Assembly: GCA_946222435.1 (NCBI GenBank)
Contig: CAMIOJ010000113.1
Coordinates: 1-7,087, forward strand
DNA from: an uncultured Micrococcus sp.
Lineage (GTDB): Bacteria > Actinomycetota > Actinomycetes > Actinomycetales > Micrococcaceae
Direction of reading: 5' to 3'
Length of the DNA: 7,087 nucleotides
Positions 1 to 5,925 of the stretch are shown one piece after another; position 1 is the stretch's first letter; every line of letters begins with the position of its first letter. The translations under genes and the position numbers were made by a program. The notes beneath the pieces are model-generated. The model ran no database searches, was not told the origin of the DNA, and saw only the letters and a program-made list of their open reading frames with translations.

Positions 1-852
1 GTCCCGACGACGGCACCCGCCTCCGCCGACCCCTCCGCCTCGTCGGCGGAGCCGGCCGAGGACTCCGCGCGTCCCGCCGCAGCGGGCGGCTCCGCCGCCG
101 CGGCACCGGCCGTGGTGGGCGCGGCCGCCTCCGGTGCCGGGGGCGCCGCCGCCTCGTCGGAGGCCGACGCCGGTGACCCCGCCGCAGGATCCGCTGCCCG
201 CGACGCGGACCGGTCCGATGCGCGCGGCCACGTGGACGACCCGGACGAGGAGGACCTGTCCGACCGCCGCCTGGCCGAGGGCCCGCTCGCGGAGGACGAC
301 GAGCACGAGCGGCGACGGACCTACCGGCGCGGCTTCTTCGTCCCGGTCTTCGCCGCCCTGCTGGCCCTGATCCTGGCCGTGCTGGTCGGCTGGGGCTATC
401 TGTGGACCCAGACCCAGTACTACGTGGGCGAGCACGAGGGGAAGGTCGCCGTCTTCAAGGGCGTCTCTCAGCGTCTGGGCCCGATCGACCTGTCCCAGGT
501 GGACCGGGACACGGACCTGTCCATGGACTCGCTGACCGGCTACACCCGCACCCGCGTGGAGTCCGGCATCTCCGCGCGGGACCAGGAGCACGCGGACCGG
601 ATCGTGGCGGACCTGCGCCGCGACGTCGGCGAGGACGAGGACGGCGGTGAGGAGCCGTCGTCGTCCCCGGCGTCCTCCCGCTCCGGTGAGTCCTCGCGCT
701 CCGGTCAGTCCTCCCGGTCCGGGGGCGCCTCCGAGTCCTCCTCCCCGTCCGGTTCGGATGTGGCCGACCGATCCTCCGCGTCCCGGTCCGGCAGCCCGTC
801 CCCGAGCGGGGCGAGCGGCTCCGCCACGTCCTCGGCGAACGGAGGCGACTGA
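1..852 (+). CDS. pstP: PstP-type PP2C Ser/Thr protein phosphatase, C-terminal part (5' end outside window)
   Basis: The frame is open from base 1 to a TGA at 850-852, giving 283 residues of a gene that starts upstream. The PP2C catalytic domain is not in the window. What remains is an Ala/Gly/Pro-rich then acidic cytoplasmic linker (about nt 1-318), an Arg-rich stop-transfer segment (RRRTYRR), one hydrophobic helix (about nt 331-402) and an extracellular part beginning TQYYVGEHEGKVAVFKGV. That last motif closely resembles the QYYVG...V.I/VFRGV segment just after the membrane helix of mycobacterial PstP, and is the main ground for the name. A Ser-rich tail follows (nt about 650-849). PstP dephosphorylates the PknA/PknB kinases and their substrates, and its place directly ahead of rodA-pbpA-pknA-pknB matches the conserved actinobacterial order. 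The gene overlaps rodA by one base (TGATG). The identification rests on the C-terminal motif and synteny, because the catalytic metal-binding residues cannot be checked here. Confidence 0.88.
   Translation, partial: VPTTAPASADPSASSAEPAEDSARPAAAGGSAAAAPAVVGAAASGAGGAAASSEADAGDPAAGSAARDADRSDARGHVDDPDEEDLSDRRLAEGPLAEDDEHERRRTYRRGFFVPVFAALLALILAVLVGWGYLWTQTQYYVGEHEGKVAVFKGVSQRLGPIDLSQVDRDTDLSMDSLTGYTRTRVESGISARDQEHADRIVADLRRDVGEDEDGGEEPSSSPASSRSGESSRSGQSSRSGGASESSSPSGSDVADRSSASRSGSPSPSGASGSATSSANGGD
673..726 (+). repeat. Three 18-base in-frame repeats encoding SSRSG[E/Q/G]
   Basis: Three consecutive 18-base units (673-690, 691-708, 709-726) encode SSRSGE, SSRSGQ and SSRSGG in the extracellular tail of the phosphatase. 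The copies differ mainly at third codon positions and in the last codon. They sit inside a longer Ser/Gly/Arg-rich, probably disordered stretch. Copy number may vary between strains. Confidence 0.8.
841..845 (+). promoter_or_regulatory. Ribosome binding site for rodA
   Basis: GGAGG lies 6 bases ahead of the ATG at 852, inside the last codons of pstP. It is the clearest Shine-Dalgarno site among the overlapping genes and supports the ATG at 852 as the rodA start. Confidence 0.7.
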
Positions 853-2312
853 TGTACGGCGTCGTCTCCCCTCCCCGTCCGCGGCGCAACGCGGAGCTGA
901 TGCTGCTGGTGCTTGCCCTGGGCATCGGCCTCGGCGCGAACCTGCTCGGCGCCGTCGGCACCGAGCAGGAGATCACGTCGGCCTACTGGGTGCAGTCCGG
1001 AGTCCTGGCTGCCGCGGCCCTGGCCCTGCATGTGGTGCTGCGGCTGCGGGCCCCGTTCGCGGACCCGTACATCCTGCCGATCACCGTGGCGCTGAACAGC
1101 CTCGGGCTGGCGATCATCCACCGCCTGGAGACGTCGAACACCCTGGCCGACGCCACCACGCAGCTGGTCTGGACGGTCCTGGCGATGGTGGCCGCCGGCG
1201 CGCTGCTGTGGCTGGTACGGGACCACCGGCTGCTGCGCCGCTGGCCGTACCTGTTCCTGGCCACCTCCGCCGTGCTGCTGGTCCTGCCCCTGGTCCCCGG
1301 CCTCGGCATGACCGTGAACGGCGCCCGGATCTGGGTGAACCTCGGGGTCGGCACGTTCCAGCCCGGTGAGATCGCGAAGATCACCCTGGCGGTGTTCTTC
1401 GCCGGCTACCTCTCCGCGAACCGGGACCTGATCCTGCTCGCCGGCAAGAAGGTGGGCCCGCTGACCTTCCCGCGGCTGCGGGACCTCGGCCCGCTCGTGG
1501 TGGCCTGGTTGGTGGCCCTGGGCGTGCTCATCTTCCAGCGCGACCTCGGCTCGGCCCTGCTGTTCTTCGGCCTGTTCATGGCGATGCTGTACATCGCCAC
1601 CTCGCGGGCCTCCTGGATCCTGCTCGGCCTCGGCCTGATCGCCGTGGGTGCGGTGCTGGCGTTCCTGTTCATGCCGCATGTGACCGCCCGGTTCGACGTG
1701 TGGCTCAACGCCTTCGACCGGGACATCTACGAGCGCCAGTTCGGAGGATCACTGCAGGTGGTCGAGGGCGTGTTCGGCATGGCCTCGGGCGGCATCATGG
1801 GCACGGGCCTCGGCTCCGGCTCCCCCTGGCGGGTCCCGCTGAACCACTCGGACATGATCCTGGCGACCATTGGCGAGGAGCTCGGGTTCGTGGGCCTGTC
1901 CGCCGTGCTGGTGCTCTACCTGCTCCTGTTCACCCGCATCATGCGTGCCGCCCTCGGCGCCCGCGACGCCTTCGGCAAGGTCCTCGCCGCGGGCCTGGCC
2001 TTCACCCTGGCCTGGCAGCTGTTCGTGGTGGCCGGCGGCGTCATGCTCGTCATCCCCATGACCGGCCTGACCACGCCCTTCCTCGCGGCCGGCGGGTCCT
2101 CCCTCCTGGCGAACTGGATCATCATCGCCCTGGTCCTGCGCATCTCCCACTCGGCCCGTCGCCCCGTGGTGATGGACGACATGGTCAACGCGTCCGGTCC
2201 GGGGGCCGGCCACCAGGACCCCGCCAAGCTCGTGGCCCTCGAGCCGCACCGCCGCGGCGAGGGTCGCCGTGGCGGCGCCCGCCGTGTCGCCGCCGGGGGT
2301 GGTCGCGCATGA
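852..2312 (+). CDS. rodA: SEDS-family peptidoglycan glycosyltransferase (RodA/FtsW type)
   Basis: This 486-residue polytopic membrane protein has roughly 10-12 hydrophobic segments between residues 16 and 435. Family marks are VNGARIWV after the early helices, FQRDLGSALLFFG near the middle, NHSDMILATIGEELGFVG in the large extracellular loop region, and PMTGLTTPFLAAGGSS at 402-417. Asp334 in NHSD aligns by motif with the catalytic Asp of RodA (D262 in E. coli, from memory). SEDS proteins polymerise lipid II into glycan strands and work with a class B PBP, here encoded immediately downstream. The C-terminal tail (about 436-486) is cytoplasmic and rich in Arg and Gly. The ATG at 852 overlaps the pstP stop by one base and has a GGAGG site; the stop overlaps the pbpA start by four bases. 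Synteny with mycobacterial rodA next to pbpA favours RodA over FtsW, but sequence alone does not fully separate them. The signature reads FLAAGG where many SEDS proteins have FxSYGG. Confidence 0.93.
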   Translation: MYGVVSPPRPRRNAELMLLVLALGIGLGANLLGAVGTEQEITSAYWVQSGVLAAAALALHVVLRLRAPFADPYILPITVALNSLGLAIIHRLETSNTLADATTQLVWTVLAMVAAGALLWLVRDHRLLRRWPYLFLATSAVLLVLPLVPGLGMTVNGARIWVNLGVGTFQPGEIAKITLAVFFAGYLSANRDLILLAGKKVGPLTFPRLRDLGPLVVAWLVALGVLIFQRDLGSALLFFGLFMAMLYIATSRASWILLGLGLIAVGAVLAFLFMPHVTARFDVWLNAFDRDIYERQFGGSLQVVEGVFGMASGGIMGTGLGSGSPWRVPLNHSDMILATIGEELGFVGLSAVLVLYLLLFTRIMRAALGARDAFGKVLAAGLAFTLAWQLFVVAGGVMLVIPMTGLTTPFLAAGGSSLLANWIIIALVLRISHSARRPVVMDDMVNASGPGAGHQDPAKLVALEPHRRGEGRRGGARRVAAGGGRA

Positions 2313-3760
2313 ACGAGGCGATCCGGCGCATGTGGATGGTGGCCGTGGCCTTCGTGATGGTGCTGCTCGTGGCGGGCTCCACCATCCAGGTGGTCCTGGC
2401 CGACCAGCTCAAGGGCGACCCCCTGAACCGTCGCCAGATCTACCTGGAGTACGGCGCCCCGCGCGGACCGATCCTGGTGGACGGCGAGCCGATCGCCGAG
2501 TCCGTGGAGTCCGACGGCCGGTTCGCCTACCTCCGCCAGTACCCGGACTCCCCCGTGTACGCGCCCATCACCGGCATGTACTCCCTGAACTACGGGGCCT
2601 CCGGACTCGAGCAGAAGCTGAACAAGCACCTCTCCGGCACCCCGGCCTCGGCCTTCATGGACCGCGCCCTCGAGATCGTCACCGGCTCCACGGCCCAGGG
2701 CGACCAGGTCGAGCTCACCCTCGACGGGGACATCCAGCGGCTCGTGCACGGCGCCCTGCCGGACGGGGTGCGCGGGTCGATCGTGGTCACCGAGGTGGAG
2801 ACCGGCCGGATCGTCGGCATGGCCTCGCGGCCGACCTTCGACGCGAACGCCGTCTCCTCCCCGGACCTCACCGAGTCGCGGGCCGCTATGGAGGCCCTCG
2901 AGGCGACCCCCGGCGGCAGCGCGTACACGAACCGGGCCACCCAGCAGCTGGTCTCCCCCGGCTCCACCTTCAAGCTGATCGACGCGGTCGCCATGCTCGA
3001 GTCCGGGGACTACGCCCCGGACGAGGAGCTCGAGGTCCCGGACCGCTACACGCTGCCGGGCACCACCACGCAGCTGGGCAACTACCGCGGAGAGGGCGCC
3101 CAGTGCGGCACCCGCTCGAAGGCGACCCTCACGTGGATCGTGGCGAACTCGTGCAACACGCCGTTCGCCCAGGCCGCGGTGGAGCTCGGCCAGGACGAGA
3201 TCCGCGAGGTGGCCGAGCGCTTCGGATTCAACCAGGACTTCGAGGTGCCGCTGGACGTCGCGGCATCCCGTTTCCCGCAGGACCTCGACGACGCCGCCCT
3301 GGCGCAGTCGTCGATCGGACAGCGGGACGTGCAGGCCACAGCCCTGCAGATGAACATGGTGGCCTCCGGCATCGCCAACGGCGGCATGCTGATGGAACCG
3401 CAGCTCGTCGAGTCGATCCGCAGGTCGGACCTGTCCGTGGTCGAGTCGTTCAGCCCGCGCGAGCGCGGCCGGGTCACCAGCGAGGACGTCGCCGCACAGG
3501 TGCGGGACATGATGGTCGCGGTCGTCGAGGAGGGCAGCGGCTCCGGTGCCCGGTCCTCCCAGGTGCAGATCGCGGCAAAGACGGGCACGGCGCAGATCGA
3601 CGGCACCGATGCGGTGCACTCGTGGATCACGGGCTTCGCTCCGGCGGAGAACCCGCGGTACGCGGTGACGATCGTCGTCGAGAACACGGACTTGGGCACG
3701 GGACGCCGTCTGACGGTGGACAACATGAAGAGGATCATGGAAGCGGTGGTCGCAGAATGA
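2309..3760 (+). CDS. pbpA: Class B penicillin-binding protein (transpeptidase) PbpA
   Basis: The protein has 483 residues, close to the 491 of M. tuberculosis PBPA. Residues 1-7 are cytoplasmic, 8-31 form a membrane anchor (MWMVAVAFVMVLLVAG...), and the rest is extracytoplasmic. The class B RGxI-type motif APRGPI lies at 50-55. The transpeptidase domain (about 160-480) has all three active-site motifs: STFK at 219-222 (Ser219 nucleophile), SCN at 281-283 and KTG at 424-426. The enzyme cross-links peptidoglycan stem peptides and is the expected partner of the SEDS protein encoded just upstream. The start at 2309 is chosen because it gives the proper short N-tail plus anchor and forms an ATGA overlap with rodA; the frame stays open further upstream, but that stretch only shadows rodA. 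The upstream purine site is weak (GGGGG at 2295-2299), so translation is probably coupled. Cys266 and Cys282 could pair beside the SxN motif. Mycobacterial PBPA is a known PknB substrate, which fits the downstream kinases. Confidence 0.95.
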   Translation: MNEAIRRMWMVAVAFVMVLLVAGSTIQVVLADQLKGDPLNRRQIYLEYGAPRGPILVDGEPIAESVESDGRFAYLRQYPDSPVYAPITGMYSLNYGASGLEQKLNKHLSGTPASAFMDRALEIVTGSTAQGDQVELTLDGDIQRLVHGALPDGVRGSIVVTEVETGRIVGMASRPTFDANAVSSPDLTESRAAMEALEATPGGSAYTNRATQQLVSPGSTFKLIDAVAMLESGDYAPDEELEVPDRYTLPGTTTQLGNYRGEGAQCGTRSKATLTWIVANSCNTPFAQAAVELGQDEIREVAERFGFNQDFEVPLDVAASRFPQDLDDAALAQSSIGQRDVQATALQMNMVASGIANGGMLMEPQLVESIRRSDLSVVESFSPRERGRVTSEDVAAQVRDMMVAVVEEGSGSGARSSQVQIAAKTGTAQIDGTDAVHSWITGFAPAENPRYAVTIVVENTDLGTGRRLTVDNMKRIMEAVVAE

Positions 3761-5871
3761 GGCCGACATCCGGTATCACGCTGGGCGGCAGGTATCAGCT
3801 CACCGATCGCATCGCGATCGGCGGCATGGGCGAGGTGTGGAAGGCACGGGACAAGGTCCTGGGCCGCATCACCGCGGTCAAGATCCTCAAGGAGGAGTAC
3901 ACCGGCGACCCGAACTTCCTGCGCCGCTTCCGCGCCGAGGCCCAGCACACCGCCCTGCTGAACCACCCCGGCGTGGCGAACGTGTACGACTACGGCGAGG
4001 AGAAGGGCTCCGCCTACCTCGTCATGGAGCTCGTGCCCGGCCAGCCGCTCTCGGCGATCCTGGAGAAGGACAAGGTCCTCTCCCCGGATCGCACGCTGAA
4101 GATCGTCTCCCAGACCGCGGCCGCCCTCTCCGCCGCCCACGCCCAGGGTCTGGTCCACCGCGACGTGAAGCCGGGCAACCTGCTGATCACGCCCACCGGC
4201 CGCGTCAAGGTCACCGACTTCGGCATCGCCCGCCTCGCGGACCAGGTGCCGCTCACCGCCACCGGCCAGGTGATGGGCACCGCCCAGTACCTGGCGCCGG
4301 AGCAGGCCACCGGCCAGCAGGCCACCGGCGCCTCGGACCTCTACTCGCTCGGCGTCATCGGCTACGAGGCCCTGGTGGGCCGCCGGCCGTTCACCGGCGA
4401 GTCCCAGATCGCGATCGCCCTGGCGCAGGTCAACGATCCGCCGCCGCCGCTGCCGGAGACCATCCCGGCCCCGGTGCGTGCGCTGATCATGTGCCTGCTG
4501 GCCAAGGACGCCCGTGAGCGCCCCTCGGACGCCACAGCCCTGTCCGAGGCCGCCGACGCCCTGCGCCGGCATGACACCGCCGGTGCCCTCGAGGCCGTGC
4601 CGACCCTGCGTCCGTTCCTGGAGGAGTACGCGGACGACGAGGCCACCGCCGTCCTCGACGCGCAGACCGCACCCGTGGACTACTCGGGGATGCGGGACAC
4701 CCACGCCACGGACGTGGTGCCCCCCGGGGCCGGCGCCGCGGCAGCCGGCGCCGGGGCGGCCGCCGCCGGCGCGGCCTCGACCCCCCGCACGGCGTCGATG
4801 CCGCGCATCGACGACTCGCAGGACTCCCGCGACGCCGCCCGGGAGCAGCACCAGCCGATCTCCGCGGCGGCAGACGTGCCGGACCGCGGACAGCAGACCG
4901 GCCGGCTGCACCTGGACGAAGAGGACGAGCGCAGGACCCGCCCGGCCGTCGTCGGCCCCGAGGCGACGAAGGGCGGCGGGCGCCGCCGCGGCCCGCGCTG
5001 GCCGCTGATCGCCCTGCTGCTCCTGCTCGCCTTCGCCTTGATCGGCGCTCTGCTCTGGCCGCGGATCTCCGACATGCTCGGCGCCGGCGACGAGCCGGGC
5101 CAGGCACAGGCCGGAGAGATCACCCTGCAGGAGGGCGACTACGTCGGCCGGCCCGTCGCCGAGGTGGTCCCGGAGATCGAGTCCAAGGGTCTGAAGCCCG
5201 ACCAGGTGGAGGCGGACGACAAGACGGAGGCCGGGACCGTCGTCGCGCTGGCCCCCCTGACCGGCCTCGCCGCGGGCGACTCCGTCTCCCTCGACGTGTC
5301 CACGGGCATGGGCGAGGTCCCCGCAGACCTGGTGGGCATGTCCGCAGACCAGGCGACCACGGCCCTGCAGGAGGCCGGCTTCCTCGTGGACCGGATGGAC
5401 GACCCGTCCGCCGGCGGTGCCGCCGGCACCGTGGTGCGCGTCAACCCGGACTCCGGCGAGCGTCACCGCTTCGACACCCCGGTCCAGCTGATCGTGGCGG
5501 CCGGAGCCGCCGGCGTGGCCCCCGCGCCCACGCAGCAGCCCACCGAGGACGCCGGCGCCGAACCGGAGCCCACCGAGGACCCCGACGCCGGACAGACCTC
5601 CGCTCCGGCGGAGCAGGATCCGACCGAGGCCTCAGACGAGGAGACCGCCGCCCCCGGCGAGGAGCCCACCGAGACCGCCACCGACGCCCCGACCGACGAA
5701 CCGTCGGCAGATCCCACTGAGACCGCCACCCAGGCACCGACCGAGGACACCTCCACCGAGGCCCCGGACACCTCCACCGAGGCCCCGGGCAACTCCGGCG
5801 ACTCCGGGGAGGACACGGGCACCGTCGACGAGGGCGGGTCCGCACCGACCGACGACGGAGTGACCGGCTGA
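3757..5871 (+). CDS. pknA: PknA-like transmembrane Ser/Thr protein kinase with two extracellular PASTA-type repeats
   Basis: This 704-residue protein has an N-terminal Hanks-type kinase domain (about 13-270): glycine loop IAIGGMGEVW (19-28), ATP-binding Lys42, catalytic HRDVKPGN (134-141, Asp136), DFG at 154-156, activation-loop threonines 167 and 169 (PLTATG), and APE at 180-182. The first Gly of GxGxxG is Ala20, as I recall for M. tuberculosis PknA (IATGGMG). An Ala/Gly-rich then charged linker (about 271-408) leads to a membrane helix at about 416-434. Outside are two PASTA-type repeats (457-517, 521-583) and a Thr/Pro/Glu-rich repetitive tail (584-704). M. tuberculosis PknA is about 431 residues with no PASTA, so this is an extended version. 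The ATG at 3757 forms an ATGA overlap with pbpA and places the kinase motifs at normal distances; the long open frame upstream of it is only a shadow of pbpA. The upstream purine site is distant (GGAAG, 13 bases), suggesting coupled re-initiation. Kinase identity is certain; the name pknA rests on position and the glycine-loop variant. Confidence 0.93.
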   Translation: MRPTSGITLGGRYQLTDRIAIGGMGEVWKARDKVLGRITAVKILKEEYTGDPNFLRRFRAEAQHTALLNHPGVANVYDYGEEKGSAYLVMELVPGQPLSAILEKDKVLSPDRTLKIVSQTAAALSAAHAQGLVHRDVKPGNLLITPTGRVKVTDFGIARLADQVPLTATGQVMGTAQYLAPEQATGQQATGASDLYSLGVIGYEALVGRRPFTGESQIAIALAQVNDPPPPLPETIPAPVRALIMCLLAKDARERPSDATALSEAADALRRHDTAGALEAVPTLRPFLEEYADDEATAVLDAQTAPVDYSGMRDTHATDVVPPGAGAAAAGAGAAAAGAASTPRTASMPRIDDSQDSRDAAREQHQPISAAADVPDRGQQTGRLHLDEEDERRTRPAVVGPEATKGGGRRRGPRWPLIALLLLLAFALIGALLWPRISDMLGAGDEPGQAQAGEITLQEGDYVGRPVAEVVPEIESKGLKPDQVEADDKTEAGTVVALAPLTGLAAGDSVSLDVSTGMGEVPADLVGMSADQATTALQEAGFLVDRMDDPSAGGAAGTVVRVNPDSGERHRFDTPVQLIVAAGAAGVAPAPTQQPTEDAGAEPEPTEDPDAGQTSAPAEQDPTEASDEETAAPGEEPTETATDAPTDEPSADPTETATQAPTEDTSTEAPDTSTEAPGNSGDSGEDTGTVDEGGSAPTDDGVTG
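5125..5307 (+). other. PASTA-type repeat 1 of the PknA-like kinase
   Basis: Residues 457-517 of the kinase lie just outside the membrane. They show the PASTA layout: a GDYVGRPVAEV opening, a helix ending in ESKGLKP, AGTVVALAP in the middle and DSVSLDVSTG at the end. The opening lacks the usual VPxV, so this copy is somewhat degenerate. Confidence 0.72.
5317..5505 (+). other. PASTA-type repeat 2 of the PknA-like kinase
   Basis: Residues 521-583 of the kinase match the PASTA pattern well. VPADLVGMSADQATTALQEA is followed by GFLVDR, AGTVVRVNPDSGE and a closing PVQLIVAAG strand. It directly follows repeat 1 with a three-residue spacer. Confidence 0.82.
5665..5760 (+). repeat. Two 48-base in-frame repeats in the PknA tail
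   Basis: Two adjacent 48-base units (5665-5712, 5713-5760) encode PTETATDAPTDEPSAD and PTETATQAPTEDTSTE. The first 11 residues match closely and the last five diverge. They build the Thr/Pro/acidic extracellular tail of the kinase; two PTED motifs occur earlier in the same tail. Confidence 0.75.
5746..5787 (+). repeat. Perfect 21-base tandem duplication (DTSTEAP x2)
   Basis: The 21 bases at 5746-5766 are repeated exactly at 5767-5787, each encoding DTSTEAP. With no differences even at third positions, the duplication looks recent or maintained by slippage or conversion. It overlaps the end of the second 48-base unit. Confidence 0.9.
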
Positions 5872-5885
5872 GCCCGAAGGGGCTC
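5870..5885 (+). terminator. Hairpin at the pknA stop codon (possible attenuator or mRNA processing/stability element)
   Basis: GAGCCC (5870-5875) and GGGCTC (5880-5885) form a perfect 6-bp stem with a GAAG loop. The left arm includes the last two bases of the pknA TGA. No T-run follows, so a classical intrinsic terminator is not supported. Partial attenuation, a processing site or chance in GC-rich DNA are all possible. Confidence 0.35.
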
Positions 5886-5895
5886 TCACCGGTGA
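5886..5895 (+). promoter_or_regulatory. Perfect 10-bp palindrome TCACCGGTGA in the pknA-pknB gap
   Basis: TCACCGGTGA equals its own reverse complement and starts right after the hairpin. A second, overlapping palindrome GACGTC covers 5894-5899. It could be an operator half or dyad in the only gap of the cluster, but no matching regulator or promoter boxes are recognised. Confidence 0.25.
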
Positions 5896-5914
5896 CGTCG
5901 TCCCCTGGACGGAC

Positions 5915-5919
5915 GGGAG
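5915..5919 (+). promoter_or_regulatory. Ribosome binding site for pknB
   Basis: GGGAG lies 6 bases ahead of the GTG at 5926. It decides the start: the frame has a stop at 5893-5895 and no ATG or GTG between that stop and 5926. Confidence 0.75.
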
Positions 5920-5925
5920 CAGCAC

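Noticed and set aside
705..1679. A 324-codon open frame on the - strand across the pstP-rodA junction
   Set aside because: Its translation is rich in Q, H, E, R and D, as expected from reading a hydrophobic membrane-protein gene backwards. There is no domain or ribosome site.
1700..2308. Upstream extension of the pbpA frame to 686 residues
   Set aside because: The extra 203 residues are an out-of-frame reading of rodA and would bury the membrane anchor. The ATG at 2309 gives the correct class B PBP N-terminus.
2269..3756. Upstream extension of the pknA frame to make a 1200-residue protein
   Set aside because: The extension reads pbpA in the wrong frame and gives Arg/Gly/Pro-rich nonsense. 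The kinase domain begins normally from the ATG at 3757.
1916..3769. A 617-codon open frame on the - strand opposite rodA and pbpA
   Set aside because: It is a GC-bias shadow of two confidently identified genes, with a low-complexity translation and no convincing start context.
3082..5466. A 794-codon open frame on the - strand opposite pbpA and pknA
   Set aside because: The + strand here encodes proteins with all expected catalytic motifs. The antisense frame is open because of third-position GC bias, has a His/Gly/Arg/Asp/Val-rich translation, and shows no recognisable domain.
5870..5899. Calling a true Rho-independent terminator after pknA
   Set aside because: The stem is only 6 bp and no T-run follows. 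The next gene is close, on the same strand and functionally linked, so it is kept only as a low-confidence element.
5905..5907. CTG as an earlier start for pknB
   Set aside because: The GTG at 5926 has a GGGAG site at the right distance and gives an N-terminus of normal length, with the ATP-binding Lys at position 40.
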